Shown here: in pieces, positions 1-10,179 of the stretch
Layout of the letters: every line of letters begins with the position of its first letter
How positions within the stretch are numbered: the first letter of the stretch is position 1
Assembly: GCA_900491605.1 (NCBI GenBank)
Contig: UESW01000099.1
Coordinates: forward strand, 1 to 64,000
Length of the DNA: 64,000 nt
Origin: Calamus simplicifolius
Lineage: Eukaryota; Streptophyta; Magnoliopsida; Arecales; Arecaceae
Direction: 5' to 3'
The notes under the pieces: model-generated
The model's database searches: none
What the model was told of the DNA's origin: nothing
Seen by the model: the letters and a program-made list of their open reading frames with translations, nothing else
Position numbers and translations under genes: made by a program

Positions 1-769
1 TTTCATCTTCATGTCTCCATGAACCCCCATTCTTCCTTAAACTTAGCACAAAATTATATGCTTACTATCTAAAAGCCGCTCCACTTTGTCATTTATTAAG
101 CTAAAAGATGCATAATAGCATGACAAACTCTTCCTATTGGGTCGTGCAAACTTCAAAATGCATAACCTGTTAAGCCGTACGGCACAATAATGGTCAATAT
201 CGCAATGGTAGGGGGAGAGAGGGAGAGAGAGAGAGAAGGTGGGGGGAGGGGTGGATATGGGCTAATATTCTTTCCATGCAGGAGAATCCAAAGCTTGGGG
301 AAGAAGATGGCATTGAGACATCAAAATCAAATCCCTCTCACTCAAGTGCCAACTTGAGGAGCAGCAATGATTGGAGGCTCGCTTCAAAACGCTTAACCTA
401 TGGGCTATGCCTGTCCCCACTGGGAAGGCAAACTGTACAATAAAAGCCCCATTGAAAGACTTCCAGCTAGAACTGAAACTCTCCCTCCAAGGCCCCCAAT
501 AATATATATTCCATGTCCCCCCCAAAGGACAACCAGGCAAGAATGGTTTTTTGGTTCTACCCATGGCTTCTCGACCCCCCTTGAAAGGGACTTGGCCTTT
601 ATCTCTTTCTTTCACAGGCCAGAGATGACCTCATGCATCCCTAATGGTTCACTGGAAATTGTTTGCTTGGAGATTCCTTTACTGCTTCTCAAGAATCCAT
701 TTGGACATTTGATGGTCACATTCTGTGGGAATGTGATTGGAAATTATGAGAGTTCGCAATTTTTATGGC
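1..769. other. Left-edge non-coding sequence with a GA microsatellite
   Basis: No recognisable gene or transposon domain was found here. A purine-rich (GA)n tract lies at about 215-237. Open frames on both strands between 262 and 777 overlap one another and have no family resemblance I can recognise, so I treat them as chance. The decayed Copia element begins at about 770. Confidence 0.5.
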
Positions 770-774
770 TACAT

Positions 775-1060
775 TAGAGCAACAAGAGCAAATACTTCTT
801 CATAATCAATACCAAAACTTTGACTATATCCTTTAGCTACAAACATTGCTTTGTACTTCTCTATATCACCTTATGCATTCTTCTTCATCTTATATACTCA
901 TTTTACTCCGATCGCCTTCTACCCATCTAATAAAGTAACTAACTTCCATGTATCATTTTTCTCAATAGTCTTCATTTCTTCGTCCATGGCTTTCTTCCAT
1001 TTATGATCTTTAAATGGCTTCTTCAAAATCTATAGGTTCACAATTGGCAAGAAGACAAAC
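775..1060 (-). pseudogene. Copia reverse transcriptase N-terminal fragment
   Basis: In shifted minus-strand frames the sequence gives a WKKAMDEEM-like block, then KDIVKVLVLIMKKY-type residues that correspond to the conserved Copia motif YKARLVAKGYxQxxGIDYEEVFAP. The match stops at about 775, where the element is truncated. It cannot encode a functional enzyme. Confidence 0.65.
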
Positions 1061-1113
1061 AAGAGTTAGATTATTTTGAATCTCTGTTACTTCATATATT
1101 TTGCTTAGTCTTC

Positions 1114-1551
1114 TCATTTTTGTTGGCCTTGAACTTGGTTCTGCTGAAAATGAAGATGAGGATGAAGTTGGTACATGTGATTGTAACTCTTCATTACTTG
1201 GTTGCTCTTCTTCTTTTTCAATAAATATATTGGATTGCCTTTTCTCTTCTTGAAAACTTCAATCCCATATGTCTTCTTCATCAAATTTAACATCTCTACT
1301 AACAATAACTTTTCCATAACATGGATTATATAATTTATACCCCTTTGAGCGGGCATCATAACCAATGAAATATATTTAGTACTTTTATCATTAAGTTTAG
1401 TTCTCTTTTCTTCAAGTAAATGAGTATAAGAAATACTTACAAAAACTCTTAAATGAGAAACAATAGGCTTTTTACTGGACCATACTTCTTGTGGTGTAAT
1501 ATTCCATAAGCCTTTTATGGGGCATCTAGTGATTGTTTGCTTTAGTATCAA
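1114..1551 (-). pseudogene. Copia integrase C-terminal fragment
   Basis: The minus-strand frame contains NITPQEVWSSKKPIVSHLRV followed by a segment ending EEKRTKLNDKS. This is the end of a Copia integrase, with the conserved TPxEVWSxKKPxVSHLRVF block. The catalytic core is absent between this fragment and gag, so a deletion has removed it. The distal part is low-complexity and frameshifted. Confidence 0.8.
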
Positions 1552-1863
1552 GATATCATATTTTCTCTTTGTTTCTTTGTTCTCTTTTATATGCTAATAA
1601 TGGAAATGGCTCTTCTTTTTCATTTTTCTTTTCCCCATAATTAACCTTCACATCAACTTGATTAATAGCATTTCAATAATTTGAAGAGTATTGCCCAAAC
1701 TTGCAATTATAACATTAAATATTAGATCTATCATACCACCTTCTTTCATATGACCTTCCTCTACCACATCCTCTTCCTTTTATTGGAATTGAGTCCTGTT
1801 CTTTCTCTTTATAGCTTATTGAGCCATGATCTATTCTTTTTCTTCCTCGTCCTTGGCCACGGC

Positions 1864-2520
1864 CTAGACCTCGTCCTCAGGCTCTCTCTTGAATTCTCCT
1901 ATAATCTTATTTGTAGTAAGCTTCATTTGTAGAACTTTCTCCAATGATCTTTCTTCTTTTCTTTTGTTAAGTTTTTTCTCATGAACTTGCAAAGAGCCTA
2001 TAATCTCTTCAATTGTCACTTCCTTCAAATCTTTGAATTCTTCTATGGTTGCAATAAAAAAAATCAAATTTTTGGTCTAAAGACCACAATACATTTTCCA
2101 TCGCTCGAACATTGATTAGAGTTTCACCATTTCTTTAATTGATTAACATTCACTATAACTCTTGTAAAATAATCAGCAATAGATTCTGAATCTTTCATAT
2201 GCAAAGACTCAAAATCACTTCTAAGGCTTTGAAGACAATTTTCTTTACCTTATCAATACCCTTGTATGCCTTTAGAAGAAATTCCCAAGTTGTCTTGATG
2301 TTGTAGCAGCTCCAACAATCTCAAAGGTGACTTCATCTAATCCTTGATAAGTCAAGAAAAGAGCCTTCTTATCCTTCTTCCTTGACTCCCTTAGTGATTG
2401 CCTTTGATTCTCCATCAAAGTTGCCTTATTTTCAGGCTCTACATAGTCTTTTTCAATCATCTCCCATGCATCTTGCAAGTCAAGAAGTGCCTTCGTTTCG
2501 ATGCATCAATTTTTGTAGGT
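1864..2520 (-). pseudogene. Copia gag fragment (UBN2-type), broken
   Basis: Two minus-strand blocks carry gag sequence. Block 2478-2272 includes the segment SLRESRKKDKKALFLTYQGL, typical of plant Copia gag (UBN2-type). Block 2067-1864 carries the following gag segment. The blocks lie in different frames with stops between them, so no full gag can be made. A degenerate zinc knuckle follows at about 1720-1690 in another frame, with one cysteine replaced. Confidence 0.8.
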
Positions 2521-2580
2521 GTCATTGGTGAGTTGAGGAACCAAAAATGCTATCATATTATAGGCCATTAGATCAATTTA

Positions 2581-2592
2581 GCTCTGATACCA
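2581..2592 (-). other. Primer-binding site, initiator methionine tRNA type
   Basis: The minus strand reads TGGTATCAGAGC just inside the LTR. This is the classical plant Copia primer site complementary to the 3' end of initiator tRNA-Met. Confidence 0.85.
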
Positions 2593-2595
2593 CTT

Positions 2596-2966
2596 TGTTA
2601 GGAAAAAGATAAGGAAGAACACTCAAGAAGAAGATGATAGAAACTCTTAGAAGAAGAATAATTTCATTCAACTTATACCTTACAAATGAAGGCTTACAAC
2701 CCTTTATATAGACTCAATGTGACTCTAGAAATTTCTTCATATAACTTATAACCCTGAACCTTTAATATTGCTAATTCATGACCCATGACTCATGACTCTT
2801 AAATTTTCAATAACTTATAACTCTTCACATTCTATAAATTATGACACTTAATCTTTTACAACTTATGATGACTCTTGTGACCCTTGGCCTTTTACCTTCT
2901 TAAACTTGACTTGACTTTATACTAGTTGGATATCATCATCATGGAAGTCAAGTTTATTATCCAACA
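2596..2966 (-). repeat. Copia 5' LTR (371 bp)
   Basis: On the minus strand the LTR starts TGTTGGAT at 2966 and ends CCTAACA at 2596, giving TG...CA ends with a short inverted repeat. A TATA box (TATATAAAGG, minus strand, 2701-2710) lies about 105 bp before the inner end, as expected for the LTR promoter. The LTR is followed directly by the primer-binding site. Confidence 0.8.
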
Positions 2967-2979
2967 TCATTCCCTTAAC

Positions 2980-3836
2980 TTATAGCCATATTTGGTGATA
3001 TTTCACTTTCTTTTCTGGGCTCAATTCTGGCTCCATGATTTCAGCGTTGTAGGAATAGAACTTTGAAACAACCATGAAAAATAAGAAATTGACGGCACTG
3101 AGAACGGCAAAGAATCCATAGTAGTAGTCCAAATGAGAGGCATTCAAGTTGTCTTGAATCCACCCTTCACTCCCATTCTTCTTTGTGATATTAGATGCCG
3201 TCGATAGAAGGACGCTGCTCAGAAAATTTCCTACTCCCAAACTGGTAGTGAAATAAGAAGTCCCCAAGCTCTTCATGCCCTCCGGCGCTTGGTCATAGAA
3301 GAATTCAATCTTAGCGACCTCCACGAAAGTATCAGCGATTCCCATCAAGGCAAATTGTGGCAAGAGCACAAAGATAGAGAGAGGGACTGTTGCCTCCTTT
3401 TCCACCATCCCATGGTCTCTTGCCACCTTCAGTCTATACCTTTCCGTGAAGGACGCAATGACCATGATAACAACATGTATGCCGAGGCCAGTTCCCAATC
3501 TTTGCAGCAGCGTGATGCCTCTTGGGTTTTTGGTGTACTTCCTTATGGCAGGAACGAAGAGTCGGTCATAGAGCACGAGGCTTATCAGCATGAAGATCGT
3601 CACAAACGCTGTGAGGCATGCAGGAGGGATCTCAAAGCGAGGTCCCATGCTGCGGTCGAGTGTGGTCCCTTGCTTGATGAAGAGGGTGTTGACCTGTGCC
3701 ACCATAACGCTCGGTATCAGGTCACCAGCAGGACTGGTAGCATTTTGATCATTTGCTTGGCTTCTTCGACCTGGGTCACAGAGCACAGCTTCCATGGGAG
3801 TTTGGACCACTCTTCACTGCAGCCTTATCAAAGAAC
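2980..3836 (-). pseudogene. NRT1/PTR family (NPF5-type) transporter relic, last exon
   Basis: This is the terminal exon of a proton-coupled nitrate/peptide transporter (major facilitator fold, 12 membrane segments, membrane-located). The long frame 3810-2980 covers roughly TM7-TM12, with the NPF blocks TLFIKQGTTLDR, NPRGITLLQRLGTGL, ERYRLKVARDHG and QAPEGMKSLGTSYF, and a TAA stop at 2980-2982. The residues best match NPF5 members (Arabidopsis PTR3-like). The exon begins at 3836 after a good acceptor (TTTCAG). Two 1-base deletions are inferred from switches between frames: near 3791-3794 (before the PWKLCSVTQVEEAKQM block) and near 3719-3722 (before IPSVMVAQVNTLF). With other exons lost or interrupted the gene is dead. 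The family call is very sure; the subfamily is likely. Confidence 0.9.
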
Positions 3837-4017
3837 CTGAAACCATGAGCAACGATGAACAGATATTACGAAGTATTACCATATTTCTAGCAACAACAGC
3901 TACTAATATTGTAACAATAACCACCAAATCCCCATCATCACCTCCCTCCCCACCTTGTCCAGCAATTATATGTAAGCTACGTGCAGACTTAGATGGCTAG
4001 CTTAATGGGTAGCAGAC
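3837..4017 (-). other. Intron 3 of the NPF relic
   Basis: This 181-bp minus-strand segment starts GT at 4017 and ends AG at 3837. Joining its flanks restores the family-typical HTxxLRFxDKAAVK junction, so it is a normal intron retained from the working gene. Confidence 0.8.
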
Positions 4018-4133
4018 CTTAGAAAAGTGGTGTGGTCAATTCGAAACCTTCCAGCCTTTGCATACTCTAAATCAAGCTCATGAAGTTCGTTCGGATTGCT
4101 AGGAAGGGAAACATTCCATTTTCGAATGGCTGC
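4018..4133 (-). pseudogene. NPF relic, 3' part of exon 3
   Basis: The minus strand encodes a segment running from AAIRKW through ELHELDLEYAKAGRFRIDHT and ends at a GT donor (4017). It corresponds to the cytoplasmic loop between TM6 and TM7 of NPF transporters. The piece is cut at 4133 by the LTR occupying 4134-6835. Removing the LTR and one copy of the 5-bp duplication joins it in frame to the piece at 6836-7090. Confidence 0.88.
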
Positions 4134-4206
4134 TGATGGGGCCAGTTGACCCCATGAAAAATAAATTTTTTTTTGGACGGCCCCAAGAGCTGACAGACTC
4201 CAGCGC

Positions 4207-5440
4207 CAGCTGCCAGCATCGGCCTCCAGCGTCCGCCCCAAAGGCCGACACCTCAAAGATCGATGCTTCCAAGGCCGACACCTCGAAGACAGTCGGCCCC
4301 AAAGGCCGACACCTCCAAGGCCGGCATCTCGAAGACAGTCGGCCCCAAAGGCCGACACCTCCAAGACTGGCGCTTCCAAGGCCGGCACCTCGAAGACAGT
4401 CGGCCCAAAGGCTGACACCCCCAAGACCGGCGCCTAAGGCCGGCGCCTCGAACACAGTCGGCCCCAAAGGCCGACACCTCCAAGACCGGCACCTCCAAGG
4501 CCGGCACCTCGAAGACAGTCGGCCCCAAAGGCTGACACCTCCAAAGACTGGCGCCTCCAAGGCCGGCGCCTCGAAGACAGTCGGCCCCAAAGGCCGACAC
4601 CTCCAAGACCGGTGCCTCCAAGGCCGGCGCCTCGAAGACAGTCGGTCCCAAAGGCCGACACCCCCAAGACCAGCGCCTCCAAGGCAGGCACCCCAAAGAT
4701 AGTCGTCCCCAAAGGCCGACACCCTAAGACCGGCGCTTCCAAGGCCGGCACCTCCAAGACAGTCGGCCCCAAAGGCCGACACCTCCAAGACCGGCGCTTC
4801 CAAGGCCGGCACCTCGAAGATAGTCGGCCCCAAAGGCCGACACCCCCAAGACCGGCGCCTCCAAGGCCGGCACCTCCAAGACAGTCCGCCCCAAAGGCTG
4901 ACATCTCCAAGACCGGCACCTCCAAGGCCGGCGCCTCGAAGACAGTCGGTCCCAAAGGTCGACACCTCAAGACCGGCACCTCCAAGGCCGGCGTCTCGAA
5001 GACAGTCAGCCCAAAAGGCCGACACCTCCAAGACCGGTGCCTCCAAGGCCGGCGCCTCGAAGATAGTCAGCCCCAAAGGCCGACACTCCAAGGCCGGCGC
5101 CTCGAAGACAGTCGGCCCCAAAGGCCGACACCCCCAAGACTGGCGCCTCCAAAGACGGCACCCCGAAGACAGTCGACCCCAAAGGCCGACACCCCCAAGA
5201 CGGCGTTTCCAAGGCCGGCACCTCCAAGACAGTCGGCCCCAAAGGCCGACACCTCCAAGACCGGCGCTTCCAAGGCCAGCACCTCGAAGACAGTCGGCCC
5301 CAAAGGCCGACACCTCCAAGGCCGACACCTCAAAGACAGTCGGCCCCAAAGGCCGACACCTCCAAGACAGGCGCTTCCAAGGCCGGCACCTCAAAGACAG
5401 TCAGCCCCAAAGGCCGACACCTCCAAGACCGACACATTCC
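4207..5440. repeat. 61-bp GC-rich tandem array (about 20 copies)
   Basis: The start of the GTCGG block recurs at 4457, 4518, 4579 and 4641, giving a 61-62 bp period. Each unit holds GTCGGCCCCAAAGGCCGAC, a 7-bp perfect inverted repeat around a 5-base loop, plus two TCCAAGRCCGGCRCC half-repeats. Because 61 leaves remainder 1 on division by 3, frames rotate through each strand. This explains long but meaningless open frames here, including one of 431 codons on the minus strand. Confidence 0.9.
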
Positions 5441-6018
5441 TAGTCAGCCCCGACCTCTCCAAGCTAGACGGCCCCGGCACGTTCCTAGCCGGCCCCGGCC
5501 TCTCCAAGCCAGGCGGCCCCGGCACGTTCCTTGCCGGCCCCGGCCTCTCCAAGCTAGGCAGCCCCGGCACGTTCCTAGCCAGCCCCGGCCCCCCAAGCCA
5601 GGCGGCCCCGGTACGTTCCTAGTCGGCCCCGGCCTCTCCAAGCTAGGCGGCCCCGGCACGTTCCCAGCCGGCCCCGGCCTCTCCAAGCCAGGCGGCCCCG
5701 ACACGTTCCCAGCCGGCCCCGGCCTCTCCAAGCCAGGCGGCCCCGGCACATTCCTAGCCGGCCCCGGCCTCTCCAAGCCAGGCGTCCCCGGCACGTTCCC
5801 AGCCGTCACCGGCCTCTCCAAGCTAGGCGGCCTCAGTTCCTAGCCGGCCACGGCGTCTCCAAGCTAGGCGGCCTCAGTTCCTAGCCGGCCCCGGCCTCTC
5901 CAAGCCAGGCGGCCCCGGCACATTCCTAGCCGGCCCCGGCCTCTCCAAGCCAGGCGATCCCGGCACATTCCTAGCCGGCCCTGGCCTCTCCAAGCCAGGC
6001 GGTCCTGGCACGTTCCCG
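5441..6018. repeat. 45-bp GC-rich tandem array
   Basis: The unit runs GGCACGTTCCTAGCCGGCCC then CGGCCTCTCCAAGCCAGGCGGCCCC, 45 bp, in about 11-12 diverged copies. A period divisible by 3 keeps a 15-residue Gly/Pro-rich frame open on both strands. There is no evidence that it is translated. Confidence 0.85.
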
Positions 6019-6290
6019 GCGCCTCCAGTCCCGCCGAGTCGGCCAAGGCCATCCCCAGCCGGCCTGACTCGGCCCGGTGTCTCCAGTCCCGCCGAGTCGG
6101 CCAGGGCCATCCCCGGCCGGCCCGACTCGGCCCTGGCGTCTCCAGTCCCGCCGAGTCGGCCAAGGCCATCCCCGGCCAGCCCGACTCAGCCCCGACGTCT
6201 CTAGTCCCGCCGAGTCAGCCAAGGCCATCCCCGACCAACCCGACTCGGCCCCGTCGTCTCCAAGTCCGCCGATTCGGCCCCGCCCTGGCA
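6019..6290. repeat. 58-59 bp tandem array (4-5 copies)
   Basis: TCCAGTCCCGCCGAGTCGGC recurs at about 6024, 6082 and 6141, with a diverged copy near 6199, a 58-59 bp period. It is the third array in the U3 of the same LTR and ends before its TATA box. Confidence 0.8.
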
Positions 6291-6835
6291 CTGCCTTGCC
6301 AGCGGGATGGGCCCCAGCCATCTCGGGTTGATCCGGCTCGGCCTTGATAAGACGGGACTCTCCGGTTTCCGCCAGATCAGCCTCAGCGGCTCAAGAAACC
6401 ACTCTCTCACGCCCGCCACCCAACAGCCCTGCTGCTGATGGGACATGACCCACCAACTAGCCCAGATTCACGCAAGGCTCAGCAGACGCTCTGACTTCAT
6501 GCCATCTCTTCCTCACGCCACCCCACGTGGTCATGCCAGGGTCAACCCCTATAAAAAGGTGAACCCACTCACCAAACAGGTATGCGCGATAACTCCCAAA
6601 ATCATAATCTAAACTCTCAAAGAGATTCCTCCTCTCGGGGACACCTCTTTTCTATACAAAACAGGGCTCACTCGAGCCCTTCTTCAGCTGTGACCTCAGT
6701 CACTAACTTGGCCGTCGAAGGGTCCCGCCGGAGCCCCCTCCGGCCTCCGGACTTCCTTGCAGGTAACCCGGCGAGGCGAGAATTCGAGAAGCACCTCCGT
6801 TCCCGATGTCCAGGAGAGGTGATCGAGCGTCATTA

Positions 6836-7090
6836 GCTGCCACGATAACCCTACCGATCCTTGTAAATGGACTCCCTAGTGGCACTTTGTGCCTGTAGAA
6901 GGGTGTCCCAACCAGGAAGAGCAAGATGGAGATGGCGAGACTGGCTGTTGAAAGTCCATAGCCGACAGGCCAACCGACGTTGTCCTAGATGTAGACGAGG
7001 AAGAAGTTGCCGAAGAGGGTCCCAAGGAGACGCTGAAAATCCACCAGGTGAAGAAGGATTGCTTATGTGCTCTCTCTTTGGGATCGAAGT
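6836..7090 (-). pseudogene. NPF relic, central part of exon 3
   Basis: From 7090 the minus strand encodes FDPKEREHKQSFFTWWIFSV, then a membrane-segment block with DNVGWPVGYG, then GTPFYRHKVPLGSPFTRIGR and VIVAA, all hallmarks of NPF transporters around TM4-TM6. A CAG-to-TAG nonsense codon replaces the conserved Gln before DNVGW. The piece is bounded on the left by the 2.7-kb LTR and on the right by another LTR at 7091. The 5' part of exon 3 and all of exon 2 are not in the window. Confidence 0.9.
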
Positions 7091-8131
7091 TGTTGACGCC
7101 AAATCACCGTTCTCGAACGTCGACGAGCGTCCGATCGCCTCCTCTAGTGAGTTCGAGATCCTTCGGCGAGCTCCTTGCACCTGCGAGCTTGCAAACAAGT
7201 TTCGAAGGCCGAAGATTCCGACGGGGACCCTCCGACGCTCAAGTCAGCGCTCTGGGCCACAGCCGTGAGCTTGAGGAAGCTCAAAAGAGAAAGAGAGAGA
7301 GATCAGAGAAGAGCTCTCTGTGGGCAAGAATGAGCATAATGAGTTCTCCAATTCTTGGAGTTACCTTGTTGGGGTCCCTCTTACCCTTTTTATAAATGCC
7401 TGGAGTCCGTGGGCGTGGGGCGTGATCACTTGTCAGAGCATTAAATTGATGGCAGCATAGTGGAGCTTACCTCCATGTGACATGTCAAGCTGCAGGCCGT
7501 GTCCCGTCAGAGTTGGTGGCTACAGCTGGTTGACAGGCCCTATTTTAGTTTGGACAGCTGCTGTAGGGCATGGCCGACCGTTACGGCGATTGCTAGACGT
7601 GTCCCCTACGTCACCTTTTTGGTTGTCCTGTGCAGACAATGATGGATGATAAAGTTAGTCGTGTGGGTCCCAAGGTACAGCTGTTGGGGGGGAAGATGTT
7701 GAGTTGAAGCAACTATCCCTTGTAGAGCATTGATTATAGAGTGCTTGCGTGGCACTGTTCATGCCCTTGGATGAGCTTCAGAAAAGGGAGGGTGAACACT
7801 TGCATGATACTATTCACTTGCATGGCGCTTCAGAAAAGGCCGAGGGTGAACACTTGCATGACACTGTTCACGGTTGAGGCCGAGCGCCAACGTGGTAACC
7901 ATAAATGCCTTTATACAAGGGAGAGAATAAGATAATAAATGCCTTAGAGCAATGGATGCACGTGGCCTTTATGAGGCCATAAGTGCTTTGGTTCGAGAGA
8001 TATGTCGTGGGAGCTGAGGCCGAAGGGACCTTAAAGATGCCTTGGAGGCCGAAGGGGGCTTCGGAGGTTGAAGATGCCTCGGAGGCCGAGGGGAAGAAGC
8101 CGAGCACGTCTGAGGCCGAAGGGGCCAATGT
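7091..8131 (-). mobile_element. Partial Tat-type LTR in NPF exon 3, cut by the CACTA element
   Basis: The plus strand starts TGTTGACGCCAAATCACC, matching the LTR ends at 50326 and 61452, and contains GGACCCTCCGACGCTCAAGTC, so this is an LTR in minus orientation. A minus-strand TATA box (TATAAAAAGGG) lies at 7384-7394. The inner part has a duplicated block around 7740-7880 and a GAGGCCGAAG minisatellite at 8010-8125. The outer end (expected ...CCACATCA) is absent because CACTACAAG starts at 8132. Confidence 0.75.
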
Positions 8132-8136
8132 CACTA

Positions 8137-8835
8137 CAAGAAAATCTTGAAATAACGATGCAAAATTAGCTACGCATCATTGCGTCGCTAAATTGCGACC
8201 ACATTGCGGCGCCGCCACGATAACAAAAAATTGCGATGCAGTTAGCGACGCATTCGCGACTCAATAAACCAAATAATAATAAAAATTTTAATTTTAATTT
8301 AGCGACGCAAGTAATGCATTGCGATTTTTAAATTTAATTTTATAAAATATAATTATGAAATAAAATATTGCAACGTAACACAGTGCATTGCAAAGTTTTA
8401 AAAAAATTAATTATGTTAAATAGCGATGCAATAGTGATGCAATAACCAAAAAATTAAAAAAATAATTTTTAATTTAGCGACGCAGGCATTGCATCATAAT
8501 TATTATAAATAAAATTAATTTTTATAAAATATAATTATAAATAAAAAATATTGTGATGCAATTCAGTGTGTCGCAATATTTTTTAAAAAATTATATTAAA
8601 TAGCGACTCTATAGCGACGCAATAAATAGAAAAATCATAAAAATATTTGTTTATTTAGCGACACCAGTATTGCATCGCAATATTTTTAAAAAATAATTTT
8701 TTTAAAAAAAATTAAAAATAATTATGAAATAAAAATATTGCAATGATTTCGGTGTGTCGCAATATTTTTAAAAAAATTAATTATGTTAGATAGCGACATT
8801 AGTGATGCAATAAATCAGAAATTAAATAAATAAAT
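8137..8835. repeat. CACTA left subterminal region with GCGACGCA motifs
   Basis: AT-rich DNA carries many variants of TAGCGACGCA and TTGCGTCGCTA, alternating with (A/T) stretches at roughly 100-120 bp spacing. In CACTA elements such subterminal repeats are the binding sites of the TNPA-like protein. No coding signal is seen. Confidence 0.75.
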
Positions 8836-10179
8836 CGCAATCGTCTGATCGTCACCGATCGGATCGATCGCAACGGTCCGAGATTGATCCTCGCCGATCG
8901 GGATCACGGCTTAGGTCGATCGCAACCATCGGATCATCACCTATCAGATGGATCGCAACGGTCCAAGATCTATCAGGGCTTGGATCGATCGCAATCGTCG
9001 GATCATCGCCGATCAAATGGATAGCAACGGTCCGAGATCGATCATCGCTGATCGGGATCACGTCTTGGATCGATCGCAACCGTCGGATCATCGCCGAACA
9101 GATCGATCGCAATGGTCCGAGATCAATCGTCGCCGATCGGGATCAGGGCTTGGATCGATCGCAACCGTCGGATCATCGCCGAACAGATCGATCGCAACGG
9201 TCCGAGATCAATCGTCGCCGATCGGGATCAGGGCTTGGATCGATCGCAACCATCGGATCATCACCGATCGGATCGATCGCAACGATCCGAGATCGATCAT
9301 CACCGATCGGGATCACGGTTTGGATCGATCGTAACCGTCTGATCGTCGCCGAATGGATCGATCGCAACGGTCCAAGATCGATCATCGCCGATCGAGATCA
9401 GGGCTTGGATCGATCGCAACCGTTGGATCGTCGCCAATCGGATCGATCGCAACGGTCCGAGATCGATCCTCGCCGATCGGGATCATGGCTTGGGTTGATC
9501 GCAACTGTCAGATCATCGCCGAATGGATCGATCGCAACGGTCCGAGATCGATCGTCGCCGATCGGGATCAGGGCTTGGATCGATCGCAACCGTCGGATCA
9601 TCGCCGATCAGATGGATAGCAACGGTCCGAGATCGATCGTCACCGATCGGGATCACGTCTTGGATCTATTGCAACCGTCGATCGTCGCCAAATGGATCGA
9701 TCGCAATGGTCCGAGATCGATCGTCGCCGATCAGGATCAGGGCTTGGATCGATCGCAACATCGGATTGTCGCCGATCGGATTGATTGCAACGGTCCGAGA
9801 TCGATCGTCACCGATCGGGATCACGTCTTGGATCTATCGCAACCGTCGGATCGTCGCCAAACGGATCGATCGCAATGGTCCAAGATCGATCGTCGCCGAT
9901 CGAGATCAGGGCTTGGATTGATCGCAACATCGGATTGTCGCCGATCGGATTGATTGCAACGGTCCGAGATCGATCGTAGCCGATCGGGATCATGGCTTGG
10001 ATCGATCGCAACCGTTGGATTGTCGCCGAACGGATCGATCGCAACGGTCCGAGATCGATCATCGCCGATCGGGATCAGGGCTTGGATCGATCGCACCCGT
10101 CGGATCGTCACCGATCGGATCAATCGCAACGGTCCAAGATCGATCCTCGCCGATCGGGACCAGGGCTTGGATCGATTGC
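8836..10179. repeat. 85-bp GATCGATC tandem array, part 1 (about 16 copies)
   Basis: GGGCTTGGATCGATCGCAAC-type blocks start at 9146, 9231, 9316 and 9401, an exact 85-bp period. Each unit is two related half-units, one with GATCGATCGCAACCGTCGG and one with GATCGATCGCAACGGTCCG. The unit length leaves remainder 1 on division by 3, so open frames traverse all phases in 85-codon cycles. These frames are artefacts. The array is continued at 12208. Confidence 0.92.

Larger units (their letters stand above)
770..2966 (-). mobile_element. Truncated Ty1/copia retrotransposon (5' LTR, PBS, gag, part of pol)
   Basis: Read on the minus strand the order is LTR (2966-2596), primer-binding site, gag (about 2520-1864), a decayed zinc knuckle, an integrase C-terminal piece (1551-1114) and the start of reverse transcriptase (about 1060-775). 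The integrase core and everything after the first RT block are missing and no 3' LTR is present, so this is a deleted relic. Order gag, integrase, RT is diagnostic of Ty1/copia. The outer LTR edge lies 13 bp past the NPF stop codon, so the insertion hit the 3' end of that gene. The 5-bp target duplication would begin at 2967, but its partner is lost with the 3' end. Confidence 0.85.
4134..6835 (+). mobile_element. Large solo LTR (2.7 kb) inserted in NPF exon 3
   Basis: The segment is flanked by a perfect 5-bp duplication, GCTGC at 4129-4133 and 6836-6840. It starts TGATG and ends CATTA, an inverted TGATG/CATCA pair with one C-to-T change. A TATA box (CTATAAAAAGG, 6549-6559) precedes a transcribed-like R-U5 region. 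The last 150 bp share the block CAGTCACTAACTTGGCCGTC...GGGTCCCGCCGG with the U5 of the Tat LTRs at 28449, 39973, 50326 and 61452. I therefore read it as a plus-orientation LTR of a related Ty3/gypsy family left by LTR-LTR recombination. Most of its U3 is three successive tandem arrays. A short non-autonomous element is the alternative. Confidence 0.75.

Noticed and set aside
3289..3840. A 183-codon plus-strand open frame
   Set aside because: It is the reverse-strand shadow of NPF exon 4, which has clear family motifs.
4099..5394. A 431-codon minus-strand open frame rich in Gly/Leu/Arg
   Set aside because: It lies wholly in the 61-bp tandem array; similar frames exist in other phases and on the other strand, so it is a repeat artefact.
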